A DNA stretch of 64,000 nt from contig NZ_JABVCF010000018.1 in assembly GCF_014595955.1 (NCBI RefSeq), forward strand, positions 1 through 64,000, written 5' to 3'. This DNA is from Pseudaminobacter soli (ex Zhang et al. 2022). GTDB lineage: Bacteria > Pseudomonadota > Alphaproteobacteria > Rhizobiales > Rhizobiaceae. A model generated the notes under the pieces. That model was not told the DNA's origin. It worked only from the letters and a program-made list of their open reading frames with translations, and made no database searches. Positions within the stretch are counted from its first letter, which is position 1; every line of letters starts with the position of its first letter. The translations under genes were made by a program, and so were the position numbers. Shown here one piece after another: positions 37,384 to 45,126 of this stretch.

Positions 37384-38622
37384 ATGCAGCTAGACAGCGA
37401 AGCCGAAGCCGCGGTCCATGCGGAACCCGTTGCCACGCTGGATCCTCCCGCATTCGACTGGGATCCGTGGGCGATCGAGAATCTCGTCGATCCCTATCCG
37501 ATGCACAAGGCGCTGCGCGACGCCGCCCCGATCGTCTGGCTGTCGAAATACGACATGTACGCGGTCGGCCGGCATGAGGAGTGCAAGACGGTGCTCTCCG
37601 ACTATTCGCGCTTCATGACCAGCGCCGGCACCAGCATGCAGGACATCCGCAAGCCCGGAAAGTTCCGCATCCCGAGCCGGCTGCAGGAGGTCGATCCGCC
37701 AAAGCACACGCAGATCCGCTCAGTGGTGACGCGCGCCATGCCGCCGACGGTGATCCGGCGCATGCGCGACTTCTTCGAGGCGAGAGCTGCGGAAGTCGCC
37801 GGGCGCGTCCTCGCCATGGGCACCTTCGACGCGGTCGATCAGGTCACCGAGCCCTACGTCATCTCCGCCTTTCCCGCGGCGGTCGGCGTCCGTCTCGAGC
37901 GCAAGGCGGCACTGACCATCGCCGAGATGCGCTTCAACCAGAGCTGTCCCCACAACGAGCTCTATCATAAGGCGATGAAGGCGGCCGAGCCCTATCTCCC
38001 TTGGTTCGACGAGGCCTGCCAGCGCCATAACGTAGAGCCGGGGTCGATCGCCGACCTGCTGTTCCAGGCCGAGGAGGCAGGCCAACTCGAGGAGGGCGTC
38101 GCCTCCAACATAACGCGCTCATTCGTCGGGGGCGGAGTCGATTCCACTATCAGCGCCATCGGCCATACGCTCCATCACCTCGCCCGCAACCCGGACCAGT
38201 TCGCGCTGGTGAAGGCGGACCTGAAGAAGGTGCGCCCAGCCTTCGAGGAGGGCATCCGCATGGACACGCCCTTCCAGTTCACCTGGCGCACGACGATCCG
38301 CGACACCCATCTGGGCGACTACCGGCTGGCGGGTGACACCAAGGTCACCGTGTTGCTCGGTGCGGCCAACCGCGATCCGCGGCGCTGGGATGATCCCGAG
38401 CGCTACGACATCTCGCGCGAGACGGTCGGCAACTATCTCGGCTTCGGTGTCGCCGACCACAATTGCGTGGGCCAGATGATCGCCCGGCTCGAGGCCGACG
38501 CGATCCTGACCGCGCTGGCGCGCGGCGCCAGGTCGATCGAACTCGCGGACGAGCCGGTCTACCGCCCCGTCAACCAGATGCGGATGCTCGGCAGGCTGCC
38601 GCTACGGATCGTCCCGGAATGA
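37384..38622 (+). CDS. cytochrome P450, CYP199-like
   Basis: Class I bacterial P450 of 412 residues. The heme-thiolate Cys is residue 361 in LGFGVADHNCVGQMIARLEA, the K-helix ExxR is EGIR, and the I-helix reads GGGVDSTISAIGHTL, so the conserved Thr after the acidic residue is Ser. The start region (IENLVDPYPMHKALRDAAPI, DMYAVGRHEE) and the stretch TPFQFTWRTT resemble CYP199 enzymes, which oxidise para-substituted benzoates. It lies between two TRAP binding-protein genes, linking uptake with oxidation. Electrons would come from the ferredoxin at 43535 and reductase at 47851. A GC-rich inverted repeat (37330-37359) precedes the gene. Confidence 0.92.
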   Translation: MQLDSEAEAAVHAEPVATLDPPAFDWDPWAIENLVDPYPMHKALRDAAPIVWLSKYDMYAVGRHEECKTVLSDYSRFMTSAGTSMQDIRKPGKFRIPSRLQEVDPPKHTQIRSVVTRAMPPTVIRRMRDFFEARAAEVAGRVLAMGTFDAVDQVTEPYVISAFPAAVGVRLERKAALTIAEMRFNQSCPHNELYHKAMKAAEPYLPWFDEACQRHNVEPGSIADLLFQAEEAGQLEEGVASNITRSFVGGGVDSTISAIGHTLHHLARNPDQFALVKADLKKVRPAFEEGIRMDTPFQFTWRTTIRDTHLGDYRLAGDTKVTVLLGAANRDPRRWDDPERYDISRETVGNYLGFGVADHNCVGQMIARLEADAILTALARGARSIELADEPVYRPVNQMRMLGRLPLRIVPE

Positions 38623-38675
38623 CCGCGCGGACGGGCGACGGCTGCGCCCGACCGGCCTGACGCGCCGGGCGGCGC

Positions 38676-38695
38676 TGTCCCCGATGCGAGTGACA
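38676..38695 (+). promoter_or_regulatory. shared dyad element, site H
   Basis: A perfect TGTCCCC arm at 38676-38682, a 6-bp spacer, and AGTGACA at 38689-38695, extended to CTGTC...GACAG. It ends 105 bp before the dctP start; TAGAAT begins 20 bp after the dyad as a candidate -10 box. Confidence 0.6.
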
Positions 38696-38800
38696 GTGCC
38701 GGGATGGCGACCGGGTAGAATCGACCGCCTGGGACAAGAGACGGCCGCGAGGGGAGCGCCGTCCGCGGATGCCCGAATGCATCGTAGAGGGAGGATGATC

Positions 38801-39841
38801 GTGTTCACGAGAAGACTCTGGGGCCTCGCGACTCTGGCCGTGGCGGCTCTTTCGGCGACCGTCGCCTGGGCCGAGGCCGTGACGTTGCGCTACTCGTCCT
38901 GGCTGCCGCTGCAGCACCACATGAACGAGAAGGCGATGTATCCGTGGTTCGCCGAGATCGAGGAGGTGACCGCGGGCCGCGTCAAGGTCGAGGTCCTGCC
39001 GAAGGTGGTCGGCACCCCGCAAAGCCAGTTCGACGTCGTCCGTGACGGGCTGGCCGACATCTCCTTCATCGTCGCCGGCTACACGCCCGGCCGCTTCCCG
39101 CTGGCCGAAATGGGGGAATTGTCCTTCATCGGCAGCGACCCCCGCGTCTTCGCGCCGGCCTTCAATCGCATCTATCGCAAACATATGGAGCCGTTGAACG
39201 AGTTCGACGGCGTCAAGCTGCTGACCATCTTCAGCAACGCCCCAGGCAACGTCTTCACGACGACAAAGGCGGTGCGCTCGGTCGCCGACATGAAGGGGCT
39301 CAAGCTGCGCAGCACCGGGCCCTATACGACCGACCTGCTCAACCGCGTCGGCGCCATCCCGATACTGAAATCGTCGACCGAAGCATTCGAGATGCTGTCG
39401 ACCGGCGCTATCGACGGCAGCCTCGGGCAGCGGGAGACCATCGCCAACTTCAAGATGACCGAGTTGATGGGGCACGGCACGCTGATCCCCGGCGGCCTGT
39501 TCAGCGCAGCGCTCGGCGTCATCGTCAATCCCGATGCCTGGGAGAGGATCGCGCCGGAAGACCGCGCGGCCATCGAGACGATATCGCACGAGAAGCTGGC
39601 GGCGCTCGGCGGGGCTACCTACTACGAAGCCGACCGGCAAGCCGAAGCGGCCATGAGGGTGGTCGAAACGCTGAAGCTCGAAACCGCGGATCCCGACTTC
39701 GTCGCCGAGCTCAGGCAGGCGGTCGCGCCGCTCGAGGCCGCCTGGGCGGAACGCGCCAAGGCCAAGGGCCTAGCCGATCCGCTCGCCGTGCTGGAAGAGC
39801 TGCGCAGCGAAGTCGCGGCCCAGGAAGCGCAAGCCAAGTAG
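38801..39841 (+). CDS. TRAP transporter substrate-binding protein (DctP), paralog 3 of 3
   Basis: Periplasmic binding protein of 346 residues. I chose GTG 38801 because GGGAGG lies 6 bp upstream and the signal peptide then reads MFTRRLWGLATLAVAALSAT with cleavage after AWA (residue 24). An in-frame ATG at 38795 abuts the ribosome site. The mature part opens EAVTLRYSSWLPLQHHMNEK, shares GRVKVEVLPKVVGTPQSQFD with paralog 1, and has the Arg context MKGLKLRSTGP. DctQ and DctM follow at 23 and 51 bp, making this the paralog with its own membrane parts. Confidence 0.92.
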   Translation: MFTRRLWGLATLAVAALSATVAWAEAVTLRYSSWLPLQHHMNEKAMYPWFAEIEEVTAGRVKVEVLPKVVGTPQSQFDVVRDGLADISFIVAGYTPGRFPLAEMGELSFIGSDPRVFAPAFNRIYRKHMEPLNEFDGVKLLTIFSNAPGNVFTTTKAVRSVADMKGLKLRSTGPYTTDLLNRVGAIPILKSSTEAFEMLSTGAIDGSLGQRETIANFKMTELMGHGTLIPGGLFSAALGVIVNPDAWERIAPEDRAAIETISHEKLAALGGATYYEADRQAEAAMRVVETLKLETADPDFVAELRQAVAPLEAAWAERAKAKGLADPLAVLEELRSEVAAQEAQAK

Positions 39842-39864
39842 CCCCGGAAAGGAAGCCATCACCC

Positions 39865-40392
39865 ATGCTGAAATGGATGGATCGTCTGACCGGCCTGATT
39901 GGCTCGGCCCTGCTCTTTCTGCTGATGATCATCACCTTCATCGACGTGTGCGGAAGAAACCTCTTCAACCATCCGCTCACCGGCGCCTCCGAGATCACTG
40001 AGATCCTTCTCGCCTGCATCATCTTCCTGATGCTTCCGGGGGTGGCGATGAAGCAACTCCACATCGTCATCGATCTGATCGACATTGTTTCCACCCGCGC
40101 CATGCGCATAGCGGAGGAGATCTTCTCCGCGGTCGCCAGTTGCTCCATGTTCGGCCTCATCGGCTGGCAGCTCTGGGCGCTGGGCGACAAGGCCGTCGGC
40201 TATGGCGACGCGACGCCGTCGCTTCAACTGCCGCTGGCGCCCGTCTTCTACTTCATCGCGGTGCTTTCCTTCGTCAACGCCATCGTCTTCCTGATCGCGC
40301 TCCCGCGCGCCGTAGGAACGCCCGCGGCGGCATCCAAGAGCGACAGCCCCGAGACGGTCGCCGCCCCCGAGAAGCTGCACTTGCCTGTATAG
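39865..40392 (+). CDS. TRAP transporter small membrane subunit (DctQ family)
   Basis: Membrane protein of 175 residues with about four helices (IGSALLFLLMIITFIDVCGR, EILLACIIFLMLPGVAM, SCSMFGLIGWQLWALG, VFYFIAVLSFVNAIVFLIAL), the normal DctQ size and layout. It lies 23 bp after the third dctP and 51 bp before dctM. The C-terminal tail (TPAAASKSDSPETVAAPEKL) is low-complexity and probably cytosolic. Confidence 0.9.
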   Translation: MLKWMDRLTGLIGSALLFLLMIITFIDVCGRNLFNHPLTGASEITEILLACIIFLMLPGVAMKQLHIVIDLIDIVSTRAMRIAEEIFSAVASCSMFGLIGWQLWALGDKAVGYGDATPSLQLPLAPVFYFIAVLSFVNAIVFLIALPRAVGTPAAASKSDSPETVAAPEKLHLPV

Positions 40393-40443
40393 CGTCCGCG
40401 CGCGACGGACCCGTCACCCACTCGCCCGAGAAGGATTGATCCC

Positions 40444-41739
40444 ATGGTCGCCGCCGGCGCTGGCTTTCTCCTGTCATTCGTCCTCATCTTCCTGCGCGTT
40501 CCGATTGCGGTGGCGCTCGGCATAACCGGCTTCGTCGGCTTCGGCATGCTGATCGGCTGGAAGCAGTCGTCGATCATGCTGGCGCTGACCACCCGCGACG
40601 CGGCGATGTCCTACTCGATGTGCGTCATCCCGCTGTTCATCCTGATGGGCAATTTCATCGCCGGCACGGGCGTGTCGCGCGAGCTCTACAAGGCCGCGCA
40701 GGCCTTCCTCGGCGGAAGACGAGGCGGCCTTGCGAGCGCAACGGTGTGGTCCTGCGGCGGCTTCGCCATGGTGTGCGGGTCGAGCGTCGCCACCGTGGTG
40801 ACCATGGGCAAGGTGGCGCTGCCGTCGATGCGCTCGTTCCAGTACAAGGACAGCCTGAGCGCGGCCACCATTGCCGCGGGCGCGACGCTCGGCATCATCA
40901 TCCCGCCGAGCGTGCTCCTGGTGATCTACGGGATCATGACCGAGACTCATATCGGCAAGCTCTACGCCGCGGCGCTCGTTCCCGGCGCGCTTGGCATCCT
41001 CGGCTATGTCGCGGCGGTCAAATGGACGGTCTGGCGCGATCCGGCGTCGGCTCCGAGCGCCGTGAAGTCGTCGCGGCAGGAGCGCTACGAGGCGCTCCTC
41101 AGCGTCTGGCCGGTGGCCCTGCTGTTCGCCCTGGTGCTCGGCGGCATCTACAGCGGCATCTTCACGGCGACCGAGGCGGCGGGCATTGGCGCGTTTGGCG
41201 CCTTCTGCCTCGCGCTCGCCCGCCGCCGTCTGACCAAGCAAGTGCTCTACGACATCCTGCTCGACAGCGCCCAGTCCACCGCCGTGATTTTCGGCCTGAT
41301 GATCGGCGCGCTGATCTTCACGGAGTTCCTCAATTACACCGGTGCGCACACTGCGCTTCTGTCGTTCGTGCAGGATTCCGGCTTTTCGCCGTTCATGGTG
41401 ATCATCGTCATCTGCGTCATCTACATCATCCTCGGCGCGCTCATGGAGGAGCTGTCCATGATGCTGCTGACGGTGCCGCTGTTCTTCCCGATCGTCACCG
41501 GCCTCGGCTACGATCCAGTCTGGTTCGGGGTCCTGGTGATCGTGCTATGCGAACTGGGCATGATCGCGCCGCCAGTCGGCGTGAACCTGTTCGTGGTCAG
41601 GTCGTTCGCCCCCGACATCCCGATCACTACGGTGGTGCGCGGCATCGGCCCGTTCGTGGCGGCCGACATCATCCGCGTCTTCGTCATCGCGTCGTTTCCG
41701 ATCCTGTCGCTCTACCTTCCGGCCCTGTTCTTCGACTGA
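40444..41739 (+). CDS. TRAP transporter large permease (DctM family)
   Basis: Permease of 431 residues with many membrane helices. Family stretches include GGFAMVCGSSVATVVTMGKV, AAGATLGIIIPPSVLLVIYG and CELGMIAPPVGVNLFVVRSF. It is only generally similar to the DctM at 9205, so the two TRAP systems are not recent duplicates. It is the last gene of the 34.4-41.7 kb operon, and a strong terminator hairpin follows 25 bp after the stop. Confidence 0.93.
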   Translation: MVAAGAGFLLSFVLIFLRVPIAVALGITGFVGFGMLIGWKQSSIMLALTTRDAAMSYSMCVIPLFILMGNFIAGTGVSRELYKAAQAFLGGRRGGLASATVWSCGGFAMVCGSSVATVVTMGKVALPSMRSFQYKDSLSAATIAAGATLGIIIPPSVLLVIYGIMTETHIGKLYAAALVPGALGILGYVAAVKWTVWRDPASAPSAVKSSRQERYEALLSVWPVALLFALVLGGIYSGIFTATEAAGIGAFGAFCLALARRRLTKQVLYDILLDSAQSTAVIFGLMIGALIFTEFLNYTGAHTALLSFVQDSGFSPFMVIIVICVIYIILGALMEELSMMLLTVPLFFPIVTGLGYDPVWFGVLVIVLCELGMIAPPVGVNLFVVRSFAPDIPITTVVRGIGPFVAADIIRVFVIASFPILSLYLPALFFD

Positions 41740-41764
41740 TCGGGGCATCCAAAGCCAATCGGGA

Positions 41765-41793
41765 AAACGGGCGCTCCGCGCCCGTTTCTTGTT
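41765..41793 (+). terminator. rho-independent terminator after the TRAP operon
   Basis: Perfect 10-bp stem AAACGGGCGC (41765-41774) and GCGCCCGTTT (41778-41787) with a 3-base loop, followed by CTTGTTT. It lies 25 bp after the DctM stop on the plus strand. Confidence 0.8.
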
Positions 41794-42101
41794 TAACCGC
41801 AGGATTTGAGCGGCCCCTATCCTCAACGGACGCTGCCCAAGCGGCGCAGAGGTGTCGCCGTCAGGCGGAGCATCCGACGCTCTCACTTTTTGCTGCCGAG
41901 ATAAGCGAAATCTCTGGCGGGTAGGCCGCGGAGATCTCTTGAGGCGCTGCGCCGCCCGAATGCGAACGTGTGCCCTTATCAGGGGGCGATACAGACCTTT
42001 TCAATACATTGCCTAGCCTCCCTCGGTGTTCTGTGCGCCAGCTTTGAGATGTGCGCGCACCGCCCCGCATGATCGGAAGACGACCGCCTCCATGTCGGCA
42101 C
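41794..42101. other. intergenic stretch between two convergent terminators
   Basis: About 300 bp between the TRAP-operon terminator and the luxR-type terminator. I see no supportable gene, only short frames of odd composition. It holds an orphan copy of the shared dyad (41969-41988). It may be the remains of a lost gene and promoter. Confidence 0.4.
41969..41988. promoter_or_regulatory. shared dyad element, orphan site P
   Basis: TGTGCCC at 41969-41975, a 6-bp spacer, and GGGGGCG at 41982-41988. Neighbouring genes both end toward it, so no start lies nearby. It is either a chance match or the relic of a removed promoter. Confidence 0.3.
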
Positions 42102-42128
42102 AAAAAAAGACCCGCATCGAAGCGGGTC
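42102..42128 (-). terminator. rho-independent terminator after the LuxR-type gene
   Basis: On the minus strand, GACCCGC and GCGGGTC arms (42122-42128 and 42109-42115) enclose a 6-base loop and are followed by seven T (42108-42102). It lies about 43 bp past the stop of the regulator gene. Confidence 0.82.
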
Positions 42129-42170
42129 AGGCAGGGGAGGAGGCTTGATTGCTACTGTGGCGGCCGCCTG

Positions 42171-42980
42171 TCAGTTCAGGGTGGCGGCGGCTTCGGGCTC
42201 GCTGCGCGTCGCGCTCCACAGCGCCAGATACCAGATCAGCAACTCGCGCTGGCTGCCGATCCCGAGCCTCAGATAGGCTCGCTTGCGATAGGTCATCACG
42301 CTCTCCTTGCCGATGCCGAGATCGAGCGCGATGCCGTAGGAGGAAAGCCCGTAGAGGATGCGCGCGCAAACCTCGCCTTCGCGCCGCGACAGATCGGTCG
42401 CCGACAGCACACATTCCTCGATCTCCGGCAGCGAACTGAGGGCCGGCGTGAGGTTGGGCTTGTTGGCGACCAAGTCATTGTGCTTGGCGATCGCGGAAAC
42501 GAGTATTCCGGCGGTGCGCCGCAGCAACTCGATGTCCATGTCCTGCGCCGGATCGTGCTGCGCCGGGCGAACGATGCTCAGGCAGTAGGCGGCGTCGGCC
42601 TTGCGCGTCGCGACGAGGATACGCTGCCGGCGCCCGGCGGCGAATCCACAGGCGCGTGCCCCGGCTTCCGGGATGCCTGCGATTTCGATGCGCACCGCAT
42701 CAACGGCAACCATGCTGAGCTGGCGCTTTATCTCGTAGGCCGAGAGATCCGGCCCGGCAGGTGCCGCTTCGAGGTTGGCGCAGACGAGCAGGGACAGTTC
42801 CCCGCCACGGAGCTGGTAAGCCGCGCAATGGTCGGCCCCGACGACGGCGGCGGCGAAGGACAGCACGCGTTCGGCGAAATCATGGGCGCCGATCGACTCC
42901 ACGATGGCCGAGAGCGCGGAACCGTCCTGAAGCACAGGGCGGTCCGTCGGCGCATGCGCGGCATTCAGCGTGATTGTCAT
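42171..42980 (-). CDS. LuxR-family transcriptional regulator
   Basis: Regulator of 269 residues with a C-terminal GerE/LuxR helix-turn-helix at about 195-255 (LSRREGEVCARILYGLSSYG and GIGKESVMTYRKRAYLRL). The N-terminal ~180 residues form an unrecognised sensor-like domain, possibly GAF-related, with Cys and aromatic residues around DHCAAYQLRGGELSLLVCAN. GGGAGGAG precedes ATG 42980. It is the only intact regulator inside the accessory region and is therefore the leading candidate to bind the shared TGTCCCC-N6-GGGGACA dyads. LuxR-type dimers bind dyads of about 20 bp, but this link is inference. Its own promoter carries a different dyad (43017-43047). Confidence 0.9.
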   Translation of the reverse strand: MTITLNAAHAPTDRPVLQDGSALSAIVESIGAHDFAERVLSFAAAVVGADHCAAYQLRGGELSLLVCANLEAAPAGPDLSAYEIKRQLSMVAVDAVRIEIAGIPEAGARACGFAAGRRQRILVATRKADAAYCLSIVRPAQHDPAQDMDIELLRRTAGILVSAIAKHNDLVANKPNLTPALSSLPEIEECVLSATDLSRREGEVCARILYGLSSYGIALDLGIGKESVMTYRKRAYLRLGIGSQRELLIWYLALWSATRSEPEAAATLN

Positions 42981-43016
42981 TAACTCCTCCCTGACAATGC
43001 AACTGGCAACACGATA

Positions 43017-43047
43017 ATTTCATTCTGAAAATATTTCAATACGAAAT
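43017..43047 (-). promoter_or_regulatory. AT-rich 31-bp dyad upstream of the LuxR-type gene
   Basis: Imperfect inverted repeat centred on 43032. The outer arms are ATTTC (43017-43021) and GAAAT (43043-43047), the inner arms TGAAA (43026-43030) and TTTCA (43034-43038), with 11 of 15 positions paired. It lies 37 bp upstream of the start. On the minus strand TTGAAA and TATCGT, 17 bp apart, could be the -35 and -10 boxes and overlap this dyad, so autoregulation or control by another factor is plausible. Confidence 0.5.
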
Positions 43048-43119
43048 CAATGTTGCAATGCACGCCAGTTATGTAATTGAAAATGCTTATATAAATGGCT
43101 GTCACACATAGTGAACATT

Positions 43120-43279
43120 TTAGCTCAGGTTTTGTATTTTGCTCCGCACCGTGTTTTTCGGGATCCGAAGTATTTCGGCCGCTCCCCGCAGCCCCGAGCA
43201 GCCGGCCGTCGGTCGGCAACTGCGCATGCCGCCGACCCGTTTTCGCAAGGAGTCGCCGCAGCAATCTGGGGTCATTCAT
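43120..43279 (-). pseudogene. frameshifted C-terminal end of a Fis-type (HTH_8) regulator
   Basis: On the minus strand one frame ends with AAEILRIPKNTVRSKIQNLS and a TAA at 43120-43122. This is a clear match in style to the recognition half of the HTH_8/Fis helix-turn-helix found at the end of sigma-54-type activators. The first helix of such a domain (RLLRRLLAKTG) lies just upstream in a different frame (about 43235-43267). No continuous frame joins the two parts and no upstream domain remains. I read this as the decayed tail of a lost regulator. The AT-rich end of the fragment grades into the luxR-type promoter region. Confidence 0.5.
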
Positions 43280-43534
43280 CGGAATGGAGCGAGGGGCTCG
43301 ATAGCGCTCGAGCGGGGCGAACTCGCGCGCCGCAACGAATCTTGGGAATCCGGATCAGGCTCGGGTCGTCTCCGTCTCGGATCGCCCCTATTGCCCGAAC
43401 TCGTTTAGCCCTCCTCCCCAATTGGCCGACGTACACGCCGTCGGCCAAACAAGCTCGCGCGGCTTGCCAGCTCAGGGTGGAGAGAGGGCCGGACTTTACG
43501 GCCCTTGTCGTTGTCTTCGGATTGCGCCGCAGCT

Positions 43535-43858
43535 TCAAAGCTGCGGGTCGGCGATGCGCACGGTAAGCCCGTCCATCTCTTCGGTCACTACGAGCTGGCA
43601 GCTCAGGCGGCTGCACGGAGACCGTCCCATCGCCGTGAAGTCGAGCATCTGGTCTTCGTTCGGCTGGACCGGCGGCATCCTGTCCAGATAGCCGTCCTCC
43701 ACCAGCACATGGCAGGTGGCGCATGTCAGCCCGCCGCCGCAGTCGCCGACGATCCCGTCTATGCCATGCGCCGTCGCCGCACGCATGAGGCTGGTGCCGA
43801 CGGGGATGTCGAGCTCGATCCGGGATTCGTCGGGGTTGATGAAAGTGACTTTGGGCAT
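43535..43858 (-). CDS. [2Fe-2S] ferredoxin, putidaredoxin-like P450 partner
   Basis: Electron carrier of 107 residues. Cys40, Cys46, Cys49 and Cys87 form the C-x5-C-x2-C-x37-C cluster ligands, the spacing of putidaredoxin (39, 45, 48, 86) and of the CYP199 partner palustrisredoxin. The segment GDCGGGLTCATCHVLVE is typical of this class. It lies 20 bp after a P450 gene and is the only ferredoxin in the window, so it probably serves all six P450s, with the reductase at 47851 as its donor. Confidence 0.95.
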   Translation of the reverse strand: MPKVTFINPDESRIELDIPVGTSLMRAATAHGIDGIVGDCGGGLTCATCHVLVEDGYLDRMPPVQPNEDQMLDFTAMGRSPCSRLSCQLVVTEEMDGLTVRIADPQL

Positions 43859-43878
43859 CGGCAGAACCTCGTTTGCTG

Positions 43879-45093
43879 TCAGGCGGCGCGGACGAGCCGC
43901 AGCGGAAGGCGCTCAAGCGTCCGCAATGTATTGACGAGCCTGTACTCCGGCGTGCCGGCAGACTCGATTCTCTCGACGCGCCGCAACAGCGCTCCGAGAA
44001 TGCATTCGGCTTCGAGCCGCGCGATCATCTGGCCGATGCAGATGTGGTGCCCGACGCCTAGCGCTAGATGAATGCCTGCGGTCTCGCGGTCGACGTCGAA
44101 GCGCTCGGGGTCCGCGAACTTGCGGGCGTCACGGTTGGCGGATCCGAGAAAGTTGGCGATCTTGGTGTCGTCTTGGAGACGCAGGCCGGACAGGACCTGT
44201 CCACCCTTGGTCGTCCGGAACATGACTTGCGAGGGCGATTGAAGTCGGATCGCCTCGTCGAAGGCGCCTCGCACCTTCGACGGATCGGCCTTCACCTTCG
44301 CCCATTCGCCGGGGTTGCTCGCCAGCAGGTTGAGCGTGTGGCCAATGCCGGCGATGGTGGTGTCGACACCGGCGCGCAGGAAGGATCGTACCTGCACGCC
44401 CGCTGTGCCCTTCTCGAAATCGCCGGCATCTTCAGCCTGGTAGATCTTCTCGCCGAAACCGCCGGGCAGCATGCTCTCGCGCTGAAAGCTGTGCTGGTAC
44501 TGATCAAGGATCGGCGAGACTCGGTCGAGGGACTTCTTCAAAAGTTCGTTGTTCGGGCCGATCTGGTTGAAGTTCATCTCGCCGATGGCGACGAAATTCT
44601 CGCGCGGCATGTCGACGCCGAGTACGTCGGGAAAGACCTTAAGCACGAAGGCTTCGACGAGTTCGCGTACCGCCTCGATCTCACCCTTGGCGACGGCGCG
44701 CTCCGCCACCGTCTCGGCTTCCGCGGCGAAGTGCTCGCGCCACTGCCGGATCACCAGCGGCGAGAGGACCTTGGTCAGGGCGCCGCGGATTTTCGTATGC
44801 CGCGGCGGGTCGACTTCGGTGATCGGGCTCGGCGTGCGCCAGGCGCCCGGCTTGCGGATGTCCGACATGCCGATGCCGCCTTCCGAGGTGAAGCGTACAT
44901 AGTCGCTCATGACGGTCCGCACTTCCTCGTAGCGGCCGACGGCATAGATGCCGTATTTCGGGATGAACACGACCGGCGCGGTCTCTCGCAGCCTTTCGTG
45001 GAAGGGATAGGGGTTCTCGATGTTCTCGTCCGAGAACGGATCGACGTCGAGGACCGGAGGTTCGGGTAACCGTTCAAAGGCGGCGTTCGTCAT
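43879..45093 (-). CDS. cytochrome P450, CYP199-like
   Basis: P450 of 404 residues. Heme Cys is residue 352 (GVGHHICIGQMIARLEAE), the K-helix is EAIR, and the I-helix is RAGVDTTIAGIGHTLN with the normal Asp-Thr pair. The N-terminal DPFSDENIENPYPFHERLRE and KYGIYAVGRYEEV are CYP199-like. It is third in a row of three P450 genes, with the ferredoxin 20 bp downstream. The heme loop begins LALGVGHH rather than with the usual Phe (FGxGxH), a conservative change at the Cys-ligand loop. Confidence 0.93.
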   Translation of the reverse strand: MTNAAFERLPEPPVLDVDPFSDENIENPYPFHERLRETAPVVFIPKYGIYAVGRYEEVRTVMSDYVRFTSEGGIGMSDIRKPGAWRTPSPITEVDPPRHTKIRGALTKVLSPLVIRQWREHFAAEAETVAERAVAKGEIEAVRELVEAFVLKVFPDVLGVDMPRENFVAIGEMNFNQIGPNNELLKKSLDRVSPILDQYQHSFQRESMLPGGFGEKIYQAEDAGDFEKGTAGVQVRSFLRAGVDTTIAGIGHTLNLLASNPGEWAKVKADPSKVRGAFDEAIRLQSPSQVMFRTTKGGQVLSGLRLQDDTKIANFLGSANRDARKFADPERFDVDRETAGIHLALGVGHHICIGQMIARLEAECILGALLRRVERIESAGTPEYRLVNTLRTLERLPLRLVRAA

Positions 45094-45126
45094 TCTTGGT
45101 GGTTCCTACGGCGAACTGCACGGTGC

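Larger units (their letters stand above)
42981..43534. other. intergenic stretch between regulator and ferredoxin genes
   Basis: 554 bp. The part nearest the LuxR-type gene (43010-43140) is much richer in A and T than anything else in the window. Within it lie the 31-bp dyad and the end of the HTH_8 remnant. From about 43280 to 43534 I see nothing I can support. Confidence 0.5.

Noticed and set aside
41861-42103. 80-codon frame on the minus strand between two terminators
   Set aside because: No similarity I recognise, no ribosome site, and it overlaps both the orphan dyad and the terminator T tract.
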